The position numbers and the translations under genes were made by a program. This document shows positions 16,598-24,721 of a DNA stretch of 64,000 bases, one piece after another. This DNA is from a bacterium YEK0313. GTDB taxonomy: Bacteria; Pseudomonadota; Alphaproteobacteria; Rhizobiales; Phreatobacteraceae. The notes under the pieces are model-generated. The model saw nothing but the letters and a program-made list of their open reading frames with translations, searched no databases and was not told where the DNA came from. The stretch's first letter is position 1; every line of letters starts with the position of its first letter. The stretch lies in contig CCMO02000001.1 in assembly GCA_000751295.2 (NCBI GenBank), positions 2,591,501-2,655,500 on the forward strand, in the 5' to 3' direction.

Positions 16598-19366
16598 TCA
16601 TGCAACACGCTTCGCTTTCTTCGTTGGTTGGGTCTCACTCGCTGTCATTTTGGTATAGAGGTCGAATAGTTTTTCCAGCCGTTCGGTGTCGTTGCGGAAC
16701 CGCCGACCGATATAGATGCGCTCCAGAACCTCATCGTTCTGATCGTGTGCGCGGCGTAGATCTTCGGGCATGGAATCGGGGTCATAAAGGTCGGCGATTG
16801 TCGCGGGGAAGTGCGCCTCGCGGGCAAGCAGTATGTTCTCAGCACAGCGAGTTAGGGCCGACTTAGCACTCGCTGTAAGTGCCGGAACAGGAAACGTATT
16901 CCATCCAAGCGTGTTCGAAAAACGAAAGTCCGTTTTTATTTTCCCGCAAACGGCAGCAATCCATACCAGCGAAAGACGGGACGCGAACACTGCGATGTTC
17001 CAGAACTCCGGATCATAAAATGAGAACGCGCCGTCCCCAACAATTGCTCCTTGGGGAAGAGGAATAACGGGATAATACTCTCGTGCTTCAGAGGAATGTC
17101 TAGGCACTTGGAACACGCGTTCGCTTCCGTTTTGTCTTACCTGCTGAAATTGGAAAGGATAATTTGCTCCTTCCTTCGTTAATAGCTTATCACTTTTCTT
17201 TCTCATCTCTGAAACGATAGCAAAGCGCTCCTCAAATTCAGGAATCTGCCTCAAAGCGGTATATTCACTGTGATTCACCCAAATACAATATCTCGCGACT
17301 CCATGCGTAGCATCATGCGCTCCGAAAAATGGACGGATCGTGCTTTGATATTCAGGTGCAGTATGCTTTAATTTATCTGCGACATCCTTATCGAAAATCA
17401 GACCTCCGCCATCAGCAGGCTTGTTTCCGTTCACTACGGGAGACATGCCATTTATCGGGTCAGTCTCATTCTTCACATAGACGTCCTTGTACGGCACCAG
17501 ATACGCATTGATATTTTCAACCTCGCGCATAAGATTTCCAGAGCCCTCGAAGTGTCTTATCCGCTGCGGATTTCTTCCCAAGCCAACGATACAGACAGTT
17601 ACGCCCGCATTTTTGCTAGCCAAGTTTGACCACTTAAACGATGTGACAGCGAATGAAATTCGGACCCCATCACGTATGGCTTGAGGCCAAAAGCGATAAA
17701 CCTGCTCTCCTTGGCAGACAGAGTTGGTCGTCACAAAAGCAGCTTGTGCGTTGCAATAATCAAGGAAAAGACGCGCCTTTTGAAAAAATGCCAAGATGTA
17801 GTCGAAAGACTTCCAGATAGGAAAGGTAGCGTCGAAAACAGCCTTCATATCGCTTTTCTGATTGTGGTCTTGCTCAGTAGCGCCTTTGTACGGGGGATTG
17901 CCACATATATACGTTTCGCCTCCTTCGTTCTCGAAATCGATCTGAGCTCGGTCAAGTGGCGTATTGAACAAGTCATCACCGTGCAATTTTACGCCGGCAC
18001 CGGTGGGTGGGCAGATGCTTAACCAGTCAAGGCGCAGTGCATTGCCGCAGGTGATCCAGTTTTGGGTATCAAGCGGAAGGAATTCGGCCAGCGCTTCTTT
18101 CTGGCCGCGATAGAGAACGTCGCATTGGAATTCTGCGATGATGAGGGCAAGGCGCGCTATCTCAGCGGGGAAGTCACGAAGCTCGATACCCCGGAAATTC
18201 GTGAGCGGAATCTCGGTCCGTAAGTCAGACTCGCCGCGCCTCTGATTAATCTCCGCCTCAATCTTCCGCATTTCCTTGTAGGCGATGACCAGGAAGTTGC
18301 CGGAGCCGCAGGCAGGGTCGAACACGCGGATGCGCGACATGCGTTTGCGCAGGTTCAGAAGCGCGCGAGCATTGGTCCCAGCGGCTTCCAGTTGCTCGCG
18401 CAGATTATCGAGAACGAGCGGGTTCAGGACCTTCAGGATGTTCGGAACGGAGGTGTAATGCATACCGAGCGCGCCGCGCTCTTCGTCGTCGGCGACCGCT
18501 TGAATCATCGACCCGAAAATGTCCGGGTTGATCTCTCGCCATCTGAGATCGCCGACATGCAGAAGGTAGGATCGCGCAATACGCGAAAAGCGCGGGACGT
18601 CGGTGCTGCCCGAAAACAACCCGCTGTTCACATACGGAAAGCCGTTGGCCCAGCGCGGCAGGTTTGACGCGGCGCGGTCCGCCACCCTCGTGTTCATCGC
18701 ACGGAAGATCGCGCTGATGACATCGTGGGTGTTGGATGAATCCTTTTCAGTCATTTGCGCGACAGTGGCCGTGAACAGGCCCTCGCCATGGAAGATATCG
18801 GTATCCTCCGCAAAGAAGCAGAAAATCAGTCGCGCCATAAAATGGTTCATGTCAGGGCGGCGATCAGCGGCTGCCCAGTCGGGGTTATCCTTCAGCAGCT
18901 CGACATAAAGCTTGTTCAGCCGTCCCGTCGCCCGCACGTCGATGGGGTTGTTCTTGATCTCCTTGATGGTGGAGATACCTGCGAGTGGCAGGAAGAAGCC
19001 AAAGCGTTCCCCGAAATCAGGGTAAGCGCAGGCGATCGTCTCGCCGGTTTGGGTGTCCTCGGCTTCAAGCGACACGCCATCGGTCGCCAGCACGAACCGC
19101 GCCTTGGCGGATTTGGTTTTGGGGCTTTCGCGCAACCCTGCGAGCGTGCGGCTGACCAAGCCGTCATGGCAAACCGCCATGTGGATGTGATTGCGCTGGA
19201 GGACGCCGCCCACAATGTCTGAGGCATTCGTGTTTCCGGCGCGCAGCCGTTTGATCGTGGTTTCCTTGTTTCCGAACGCTGTCAGGAAGGCATACGGGAA
19301 TTCCTCGCGTTTAAAGGGTTGGGACGCGAGTTGCGATACTGCTTCTTCAATTTCAACGGCGTTCAT
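16598..19366 (-). CDS. MmeI-like class I adenine-specific DNA methyltransferase without nuclease motif
   Basis: 922 residues. Order: N-terminal domain (1 to about 150), helical spacer with HFMARLIFCFFAEDTDIF (about 175-192), SAM-binding motif I FDPACGSGNFL at 349-359, catalytic NPPY at 490-493 (N6-adenine type), a target-recognition region (about 510-790), and a C-terminal KTDFRFSNTLGWNTFPVP/RIYIGRRFRN part. The layout matches the MmeI/type IIL family, but I see no PD-(D/E)xK triad in the N-terminus. The recognition region is clearly richer in A+T than the flanks, suggesting exchange. It sits 18 bp after higA and overlaps the helicase by ATGA, as expected for the modification and specificity subunit of a multi-gene restriction-like system. 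Confidence 0.9.
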   Translation of the reverse strand: MNAVEIEEAVSQLASQPFKREEFPYAFLTAFGNKETTIKRLRAGNTNASDIVGGVLQRNHIHMAVCHDGLVSRTLAGLRESPKTKSAKARFVLATDGVSLEAEDTQTGETIACAYPDFGERFGFFLPLAGISTIKEIKNNPIDVRATGRLNKLYVELLKDNPDWAAADRRPDMNHFMARLIFCFFAEDTDIFHGEGLFTATVAQMTEKDSSNTHDVISAIFRAMNTRVADRAASNLPRWANGFPYVNSGLFSGSTDVPRFSRIARSYLLHVGDLRWREINPDIFGSMIQAVADDEERGALGMHYTSVPNILKVLNPLVLDNLREQLEAAGTNARALLNLRKRMSRIRVFDPACGSGNFLVIAYKEMRKIEAEINQRRGESDLRTEIPLTNFRGIELRDFPAEIARLALIIAEFQCDVLYRGQKEALAEFLPLDTQNWITCGNALRLDWLSICPPTGAGVKLHGDDLFNTPLDRAQIDFENEGGETYICGNPPYKGATEQDHNQKSDMKAVFDATFPIWKSFDYILAFFQKARLFLDYCNAQAAFVTTNSVCQGEQVYRFWPQAIRDGVRISFAVTSFKWSNLASKNAGVTVCIVGLGRNPQRIRHFEGSGNLMREVENINAYLVPYKDVYVKNETDPINGMSPVVNGNKPADGGGLIFDKDVADKLKHTAPEYQSTIRPFFGAHDATHGVARYCIWVNHSEYTALRQIPEFEERFAIVSEMRKKSDKLLTKEGANYPFQFQQVRQNGSERVFQVPRHSSEAREYYPVIPLPQGAIVGDGAFSFYDPEFWNIAVFASRLSLVWIAAVCGKIKTDFRFSNTLGWNTFPVPALTASAKSALTRCAENILLAREAHFPATIADLYDPDSMPEDLRRAHDQNDEVLERIYIGRRFRNDTERLEKLFDLYTKMTASETQPTKKAKRVA

Positions 19367-19384
19367 GAGGCTTGCCAGGCTTCG

Positions 19385-19720
19385 TTACGCCAGCGCCGGG
19401 CTGGGATCGCCCGGATTGCCGCCCTTGAAGCGCGCGACTTTGATCTCGCCCGACCGCTTGCGCGCCTGGGCGATATCAAAGCTGTTCTGCATGCGCATCA
19501 GCGTGTCCATCGCCACGCCAAACGCTTTTTCGATGCGCAGCGCCATCTCCGGAGAGAGCGCGGCACGCTCGTTCAGCAGCGCGGATAAAGCGGGGCGCGT
19601 GACGCCAAGCACCTTCGCCGCATCCGTGACCGACAAGGTCAACGCCTCGATGATCTCGTGCTTGACGAACCCACCGGGATGAACCGGGGCCTTCATGCGA
19701 ATACCCATATTTGTGCCCAT
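19385..19720 (-). CDS. higA: HigA-type antitoxin (XRE helix-turn-helix)
   Basis: 111 residues. It has the HigA/VapI pattern: HPGGFVKHEIIEALTLSVTDAAKVLGVTRPALSALLNERAALSPEMALRIEKAF in broken form over residues 13-66, a five-helix DNA-binding domain. The ATG at 19720 has a near-perfect AGGAGGT Shine-Dalgarno that itself overlaps the stop of the toxin gene, better than the internal ATGs at 19708 and 19696. In higBA modules the toxin gene comes first, as here. The protein should neutralise HigB and repress the operon promoter, thereby also setting expression of the methyltransferase genes downstream. Confidence 0.92.
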   Translation of the reverse strand: MGTNMGIRMKAPVHPGGFVKHEIIEALTLSVTDAAKVLGVTRPALSALLNERAALSPEMALRIEKAFGVAMDTLMRMQNSFDIAQARKRSGEIKVARFKGGNPGDPSPALA

Positions 19721-19729
19721 GCCTACCTC

Positions 19730-20020
19730 CTAGTGGTAGTCCTCGTAATCGAGGTCGATGATCTCGATCTCGCTGTTGTCGATTTGAAACGTCAGCCGCC
19801 AGTTCTTGGTGACGAACAGGCTCCAGGTGCCCTTCCGGTCTCCGGTCAGCTTGTGCGCCTTCCAACTCGGCACGGTGCGAAGCTCGTCCTCGCGCTCCAT
19901 GTCCTGGAGGAACGAGACCATGCGGCGCAGCTTGTCAGCCACTGCCGCCTGAATCCCGCTCGCGTCATCATCCTCGATAAGACGCCGAAGCCCCTTATGC
20001 AGGACGTTTCGAATCCTCAT
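19730..20020 (-). CDS. higB: HigB/RelE-type toxin
   Basis: 96 residues of the RelE/HigB plasmid-maintenance killer family: LRRLIEDDDASGIQAAVADKL, an ELRTVPSWKAHKLTGDRKG basic strand, TWSLFVTKNWRLTFQ and the closing IDLDYEDYH. Relatives are ribosome-dependent mRNA endonucleases. It is the promoter-proximal gene of the island operon, 9 bp before higA. Basic residues and the WRLTF core expected for activity are present, so the toxin looks intact. Confidence 0.92.
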   Translation of the reverse strand: MRIRNVLHKGLRRLIEDDDASGIQAAVADKLRRMVSFLQDMEREDELRTVPSWKAHKLTGDRKGTWSLFVTKNWRLTFQIDNSEIEIIDLDYEDYH

Positions 20021-20028
20021 AGACTAGG

Positions 20029-20056
20029 GATATAGAAAGATGTTGTCGCCTGTCAA
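20029..20056 (-). promoter_or_regulatory. Promoter of the higBA-methyltransferase-helicase-nuclease operon
   Basis: Minus-strand -35 TTGACA (20056-20051) is a perfect consensus, followed after 16 bp by TATATC (20034-20029). The start codon of higB lies 9 bp downstream of the -10, so the leader is very short or absent. The partly symmetric CTAGGGATATAG inside it could be the HigA operator; this is a guess. Confidence 0.65.
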
Positions 20057-20413
20057 GCGACGCTTTACGGGCGACGTATACCGACGGAAATCGGGGGAGA
20101 CGGCGATTCCAAATTCGAAATACCTCGTTCTTCGCGATACGAGGCTCTGGCGGGAGGTCGGCTTTCAATCCGAGCAGGAGGTCTTTCACGCCGAAAGCTT
20201 CTGCGGTGCGAACCGGCTGGCTGAGAGTCTGAATGCATCAAAGCTTTGGTTTGCAGGCACCGCCTTGAAAGGGCCGTCCGGTGCTTATCTGTATTTGGAC
20301 TTCGAATTCGATCGATGTGGTGTCGTTGCTCGGCAATATCCCACGATCGACAGTGGTGGGCGTCCAACCGGCAGCGCACGAGGGCGCCGATGGTTCCCTG
20401 TCCTTTGGCCGCG
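20057..20413. other. Intergenic stretch at the right edge of the island
   Basis: About 357 bp between the higB promoter and the 3' end of bpt. An open frame of 150 codons on the plus strand begins at 20040 but runs into bpt in antisense and resembles no family. Base composition is lower in G+C than the neighbouring core genes. No attachment site or terminator was recognised. Confidence 0.4.
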
Positions 20414-21175
20414 CTACCGCCCCTCGGCCCCCTCATGGCGCACCCAGCCTTCCGGATGCAGCCGTTCCTGCGGCAGGAAGCGGGCCTTGTAGTCCATCTT
20501 GCGCGAGCCCTCGACCCAGTAGCCGAGATAGACGTAAGGAAGGCCCATGGCGCGAGCCCGGGCGATATGGTCCAGGATGACCAGCGTGCCGAGCGAGCGA
20601 TCGGCAAGCTCCGGCTCGAAGAAGGAATAGACCAGCGACAGGCCGTCGGCGAGCACATCGGTCAGGACGCAGGCGACGAGCTCGCCCTTCGATTTGCCCG
20701 TCACGGCGGTGTCGGCGTCGCGCCGGCGATATTCGACGAGGCGCGTCGTCACGTGGCTGTCCTCGACCATCAGCGCATAGTCGAGCACGGTCATGTCGGC
20801 CATCCCGCCGGAGCGGTGGCGCCAGTCCAGATAGGCGCGGAAGATCGAATATTGCTCCGAGGTCGGCACGGCCGCGCGCATCTCGCCGGTCAGGTCGGCA
20901 TTGGCCTTCATCACCCGGCGGAACGAACGGGTCATGGCGAAATCGGCCACCGGCACGCGCACGGAAATGCAGGCCCGGCAATTCTCGCAGGCCGGCCGGT
21001 AGGCGATCGACTGCGAGCGGCGGAAGCCGCCCTGGGTCAGGATGTCGTTGAGCTCGCCGGCGCGCGGGCCGACGAGGTGGGTGAACACCTTGCGCTCCAT
21101 CTGGCCGGGCAGATAGGGGCAGTCCGTCGGCGCGGTCAGGTAGAACTGCGGTGTGTCGCGCGGCTGCTGGGTCAC
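20414..21175 (-). CDS. bpt: Aspartate/glutamate leucyltransferase
   Basis: 253 residues from a GTG at 21175. The N-terminal ATE domain has CPYLPGQMERKVF and the cysteine cluster ACENCRACISVRVPV. The C-terminal domain has SKGELVACVLTDVLADGLS, SLGTLVILDHIARA and YLGYWVEGSRKMDYKARF. Bpt transfers leucine from Leu-tRNA to proteins with N-terminal Asp or Glu, turning them into ClpAPS substrates in the bacterial N-degron pathway. The frame is open upstream to 21232 but the family N-terminus fits the GTG. No obvious operon partner; the preceding gene on this strand (AraC-like) ends 103 bp upstream. Confidence 0.94.
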   Translation of the reverse strand: MTQQPRDTPQFYLTAPTDCPYLPGQMERKVFTHLVGPRAGELNDILTQGGFRRSQSIAYRPACENCRACISVRVPVADFAMTRSFRRVMKANADLTGEMRAAVPTSEQYSIFRAYLDWRHRSGGMADMTVLDYALMVEDSHVTTRLVEYRRRDADTAVTGKSKGELVACVLTDVLADGLSLVYSFFEPELADRSLGTLVILDHIARARAMGLPYVYLGYWVEGSRKMDYKARFLPQERLHPEGWVRHEGAEGR

Positions 21176-21278
21176 GGCTTTCGGGCTCGCTCCACGGAAT
21201 CGGGGCCACGCCACCCATCCGGCCCTTCTCATACGATAGTGAGCGCGGGCGCGATCACAAGAGGATTGCTGGCCGAGG

Positions 21279-22094
21279 CTAGGCGCTGATGTCGGGATGG
21301 AGCTGCCGCGCCTGGCCGGGCGTCAGGCCGAACTGTGTGCGGAACGCCGCGCCGAAGGCCGGCACGCTGTCGAAGCCGGCAATGGCCGCGGCCCGGGCCG
21401 GCGTGGCGCCCGTCGCCAGGGCGCTCAGCGCTGCGGTCAGGCGGGCCTGCTGGCGCCATTGGCGGAAGCTCATGCCGGTCTCCGCCCGGAACATGCGCGC
21501 CAGCGTCCTGCTCGAGGCATTGGCGACGATCGCCCAGTCCTCGAGATTGCGGGTGTCATCGGGGCGCGCGAGCAGCGCGCTCACCACCCGCCGGAGCCGG
21601 GCATCCCGCGGCAGCGGCAGGCCGAGCGGCAGGGGCGAAGCCCGGCCGATCTCGTCGAGCGCCAGTTCCGAGAGGTGGTGGCCGCGGCCGTCCGGCGCCC
21701 ATTCGACCGGCTCGGCGCAGGCGGCCAGAATGACCTCGCGGAGCAGGCCCGAGACGGCGATGACCTTGGCAGCCTTGGCGACGCGGCTTGCCGCGTCCTC
21801 GCGCATGAACAGGGCGCGCATCGCCACCGGCCCGTCCATGCCGATCGCGTGGTCCGCATCGGCCGGCAGGAACAGCCCGGTGGTCGGCGGGACCAGATAG
21901 TTCGATCCGCCAGTATCCACCCGCATGACGCCGGAGATGGCATAGAGCAGCTGCGCACGCGGGTGGCTGTGCATGCCCGTCGACAGGCCAGCCGGATAGT
22001 TGCGCGCGAAGCCGACGACCGGCCGCGGCGCGGTCTCGAAGGGCAGGATCTCGGCCTGTCTGGTTGGCGACAGGAATTGGCCAATTGTCTCCAT
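21279..22094 (-). CDS. AraC family transcriptional regulator with cupin sensor domain
   Basis: 271 residues. The N-terminal cupin (about 25-110: HSHPRAQLLYAISGVMRV, GLFLPADADHAI) probably senses a small ligand. The C-terminal pair of helix-turn-helices spans about 165-265 (LEDWAIVANASSRTLARMFRAE; ARAAAIAGFDSVPAFGAAFRTQFGLTPGQAR). It is divergent from a small cupin gene; only 64 bp separate the start codons, so it most likely controls that gene and itself. Confidence 0.92.
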   Translation of the reverse strand: METIGQFLSPTRQAEILPFETAPRPVVGFARNYPAGLSTGMHSHPRAQLLYAISGVMRVDTGGSNYLVPPTTGLFLPADADHAIGMDGPVAMRALFMREDAASRVAKAAKVIAVSGLLREVILAACAEPVEWAPDGRGHHLSELALDEIGRASPLPLGLPLPRDARLRRVVSALLARPDDTRNLEDWAIVANASSRTLARMFRAETGMSFRQWRQQARLTAALSALATGATPARAAAIAGFDSVPAFGAAFRTQFGLTPGQARQLHPDISA

Positions 22095-22158
22095 TCGACC
22101 AGACTAGACTAAAGGCCGTTCCGCTCAAGGGACGGGCGGAAACCACGAGGACAATGCC

Positions 22159-22578
22159 ATGGATGCAGGCCTGTTTCAGAAGATCGGCTTCGTCACAGCC
22201 GACCAGCTCACCGACGGTCCGAATACGCCCGGCCAGAACCGCAGGAAGGCGCTGGAGGCCGGGCCGCTCTGGGTCGGCCAATGCCATGTGACGGCGCTCG
22301 CCGCGCCGAGCCAATGGCATCACCACCAGGAGTTCGACAGCGTCATGTACATGCTGTCGGGCCGCATTCGCGTCGATTTCGGCGAAGACGGCACCGAATC
22401 CTTCGAGATCGGCAAGGGCGACTACGCCTATTTCCCCCGCCGGGCGATCCATCGCTGCCAGATCGTCGAAGGCGGCGACGACGTGCACTATGTCTTCGTC
22501 CGCCTCGGCGAGGGCGAGACCGTCGTCAATGTCGACGGACCCGGCGGATTTGCCCCCGGGCCGTCGCCGCGCGGCTAG
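22159..22578 (+). CDS. Small single-domain cupin protein
   Basis: 139 residues. One cupin barrel with the metal-binding histidines WHHHQEFDSVMYMLSGRIRV and the second motif GDYAYFPRRAIHRCQI. Such proteins may be dioxygenases, isomerases or sensors; nothing here selects one. The divergent AraC-type regulator also has a cupin sensor, hinting that both meet the same ligand (inference). Confidence 0.85.
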   Translation: MDAGLFQKIGFVTADQLTDGPNTPGQNRRKALEAGPLWVGQCHVTALAAPSQWHHHQEFDSVMYMLSGRIRVDFGEDGTESFEIGKGDYAYFPRRAIHRCQIVEGGDDVHYVFVRLGEGETVVNVDGPGGFAPGPSPRG

Positions 22579-22584
22579 CCCCTG

Positions 22585-23226
22585 TCAGCGCCGGTCGGCC
22601 GCCTTGCCATAGTCGGTGATGTGGGGCGAGCCGAAGCCGGCTCGCCCCCTGACGTCGCGGAGCAGCAGCCAGCCGCGCGCGCCATTGGCGCAGCGCAGCT
22701 GCAGCCATTCGTCGTCGGGAACGCGCGCGCCGGCATCGATTTCCGTGGACTTGTCGAACAGCTCCTGCGAGCCGGTATCGGTCCGGCCATCGTAGCGGAA
22801 GCGGAACTGGCCTTCGGCGAGGCCGGCGAGATAGGTCCAGGTGGCGCCGGCGGGCAGGTCGAGCGTGCGGGCGCCCCGGCCGTCGCTGACATGGGCGGCG
22901 AAGGGCGTGCCGACGCGATAGGACGCGGTCCTGGTATAGGTCACGTAGCGCAGGCCGTCGCTCGCATTGCGGGCGGCATTCCAGGGATGGTAGGTCGCGC
23001 CGCGGCGCATCCGGCAGGCGACGGTCGCGGGCGCCTGCGGGTCCGGCCGGCTGCGGATGGAGATGGTGACATCGTCCTCCAGGGTGAACCCGCCGGGATA
23101 TTCGCCGGGCCAGAAGTTCGACCGGTGCCAGTCCGGACCATAGGCCGCGGGGCGCGGGGCGGCGCCTGCCGCCTGCGGCAGGGCGAGTGACGCGACGAGC
23201 CCGACGATCACGACGCGCAGTTCCAT
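22585..23226 (-). CDS. Exported protein with SH3-like segment, unknown function
   Basis: 213 residues. A signal peptide covers about residues 1-23 (VVIVGLVASLALPQAAGA before APRP). The middle has VTISIRSRPDPQAPATVACRM and the end DDEWLQLRCANGARGWLLLRDV, which look like bacterial SH3-type repeats that bind peptidoglycan or protein ligands in the periplasm. The start at 23226 is placed by the signal peptide. It lies tail-to-tail with the cupin gene (6 bp apart). I do not recognise the exact family. Confidence 0.75.
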   Translation of the reverse strand: MELRVVIVGLVASLALPQAAGAAPRPAAYGPDWHRSNFWPGEYPGGFTLEDDVTISIRSRPDPQAPATVACRMRRGATYHPWNAARNASDGLRYVTYTRTASYRVGTPFAAHVSDGRGARTLDLPAGATWTYLAGLAEGQFRFRYDGRTDTGSQELFDKSTEIDAGARVPDDEWLQLRCANGARGWLLLRDVRGRAGFGSPHITDYGKAADRR

Positions 23227-23414
23227 GGGCGTCTCCGAAGATTCCGGCCGGCCGACGCCCATGCGCGAGCGTCGCGGCTCCCGGGGCAGGGGCGACCGGC
23301 AGCATTTGGCATGACGGCCGCGGCCGATTGATGGCACGGATCCGCCCATCTCCTCCGGCCCGCCGCCATTGCCGCGCCTTGCAGCGGCTTGCACAGGGCG
23401 TCCCGCCGGCCGGC

Positions 23415-23524
23415 ATCGTCGCTGCCGGCGCTCGCGCCGCTGGAGCTGCCCTCAGCTGATATCGTCACTGCCGGCGCTCGCGCCGCTGGAACTGCCCTCA
23501 GCTGATATCGTCACTGCCGGCGCT
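23415..23524. repeat. 46-bp tandem repeat, 2.4 copies, covering the ilvA stop codon
   Basis: Copies start at 23415, 23461 and 23507 (the last 18 bp only) with a 46-bp period and two substitutions between the first two. The unit contains the ilvA C-terminus plus stop, so two extra copies of the ilvA tail follow the real gene. The unit also holds CGGCGC-N2-GCGCCG, which can form hairpins that might act as a transcript end, though no T-run follows. Confidence 0.9.
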
Positions 23525-24721
23525 GATCCGGGCCGCCGGCAGGCCTTCGGCCGCCAGCGCCTCCATGATCTCGTGGGCGTGGTTGCGGTCGCGGGTTTCC
23601 AGGGTGATGTCGAGCTTGGTGCCCTTGGCCGGCGTGTCGAGAAAATGCCGGCGGTGCTCGACCTCGAGGATATTGGCGCCCATCCGGCCGATAAGGGTCG
23701 CGATGCTGCCGAGCAGGCCGGGCCGGTCGGGAATGGTCATGCGGATCGCGACAATGCGGTCCTCGCGCTCGAGCTCGCGCACCATGATCGAGGCGAGGAT
23801 CCGCGGGTCGATATTGCCGCCGGTGAGGATGATGCCGACCCGCTTGTCGCGGAACCGGCCGGGTTCGGCGAGCAGCGCCGCGATGCCGGCGGCGCCGGCG
23901 CCCTCGGCGATCAGCTTCTGCTGGGTGAGGCAGAAATTGACCGCCCGTTCGAGCTGGCTCTCGCTGACGAGGACGATGCCGGAAACGTGCTCGCGGACGA
24001 TCGGCAGCGTGGTCTTGCCGGTGAACTTGACCGCGATGCCCTCGGCGAGCGTCGGGCCGCCGCAGGGCCGGTCGCCGCCGTGGATGGCGTTCCACATGGA
24101 CGGATAGAGCTCGGCCTCCACGCCCACGCATTCGATCGACGGGCGGATCGCCTTGGCGGCGAGCGCATTGCCGGCGATCAGGCCGCCGCCGCCGATCGGC
24201 ACGATCAGCATGTCGAGATCGGGCTGGTCCTCGAGCATTTCGCAGGCGACCGTGCCCTGGCCCGCCACCACGTGCGGGTCGTCGTAGGGATGGACCCAGA
24301 CGAGGCCCTCGGCGGCCTGGATCGCCTCGGCCCGGGCCTGCGCCTCCGCCAGCGTCTCGCCGTCCAGCACCACCCGGGCGCCATGGCTGCGCGTGGCCGC
24401 CACCTTCACGAAAGGCGTGGTCACCGGCATGACGATGGTGGCGGGGATGCCGAGGCGGCTGGCGTGCAGCGCCACCGCCTGCGCGTGGTTGCCGGCCGAC
24501 ATGGCGATGACGCCGCGCTGGCGCTCCTTCTCGCCGAGGCTGGCGAGCTTGACCAGGGCGCCGCGCTCCTTGAACGAGTTGGTGACCTGCAGGTTCTCGT
24601 ATTTGATGAAGACCTCGGCGCCGGACATTGCCGACAGCGCCGGCGCGGGCAGCATGGGCGTGCGCATGACCCGGCCCCTGATGGTCTCGCGCGCGGCCTC
24701 GATGGCGGCAAAGGACAGCAT
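23498..24721 (-). CDS. ilvA: Threonine ammonia-lyase with C-terminal ACT domain
   Basis: 407 residues. A fold-type II PLP enzyme: NSFKERGA with the Schiff-base Lys51, SAGNHAQAVAL, and the phosphate-binding loop PIGGGGLIAG. The C-terminal part (about 325-400; IAIRMTIPDRPGLLGSIATL) is one ACT domain. The enzyme makes 2-oxobutanoate and ammonia from threonine; this shorter ACT-bearing form can be biosynthetic or catabolic. Its ATG shares one base with the stop of the LivH-like gene (TGATG), so it is coupled to an amino-acid permease. The 3' end lies in a 46-bp tandem repeat. Confidence 0.93.
   Translation of the reverse strand: MLSFAAIEAARETIRGRVMRTPMLPAPALSAMSGAEVFIKYENLQVTNSFKERGALVKLASLGEKERQRGVIAMSAGNHAQAVALHASRLGIPATIVMPVTTPFVKVAATRSHGARVVLDGETLAEAQARAEAIQAAEGLVWVHPYDDPHVVAGQGTVACEMLEDQPDLDMLIVPIGGGGLIAGNALAAKAIRPSIECVGVEAELYPSMWNAIHGGDRPCGGPTLAEGIAVKFTGKTTLPIVREHVSGIVLVSESQLERAVNFCLTQQKLIAEGAGAAGIAALLAEPGRFRDKRVGIILTGGNIDPRILASIMVRELEREDRIVAIRMTIPDRPGLLGSIATLIGRMGANILEVEHRRHFLDTPAKGTKLDITLETRDRNHAHEIMEALAAEGLPAARISAGSDDIS

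Larger units (their letters stand above)
13314..16601 (-). pseudogene. SF2 (type III restriction-like) DEAD/DEAH helicase, split by an IS481 element
   Basis: Reading leftward from the ATG at 16601 (ATGA overlap with the methyltransferase stop), the first part encodes Walker A SPPASGKS at 53-60 and a DEFH box at 171-174, then breaks at the insertion after codon 184. The frame resumes at 14844 with motif III MTGSY and motif VI QIIGRATRD and ends at 13314. Removing the element and one target-site copy restores an uninterrupted 694-residue protein across the junction (NRLG joined to SQLGEF). The intact product would be an ATP-driven translocase/helicase of restriction type. Present copy: two separate fragments, presumably inactive. 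Confidence 0.9.

Noticed and set aside
20040..20492. 150-codon plus-strand frame after higB
   Set aside because: Overlaps the 3' end of bpt in antisense, no family resemblance, no good ribosome site apart from chance.
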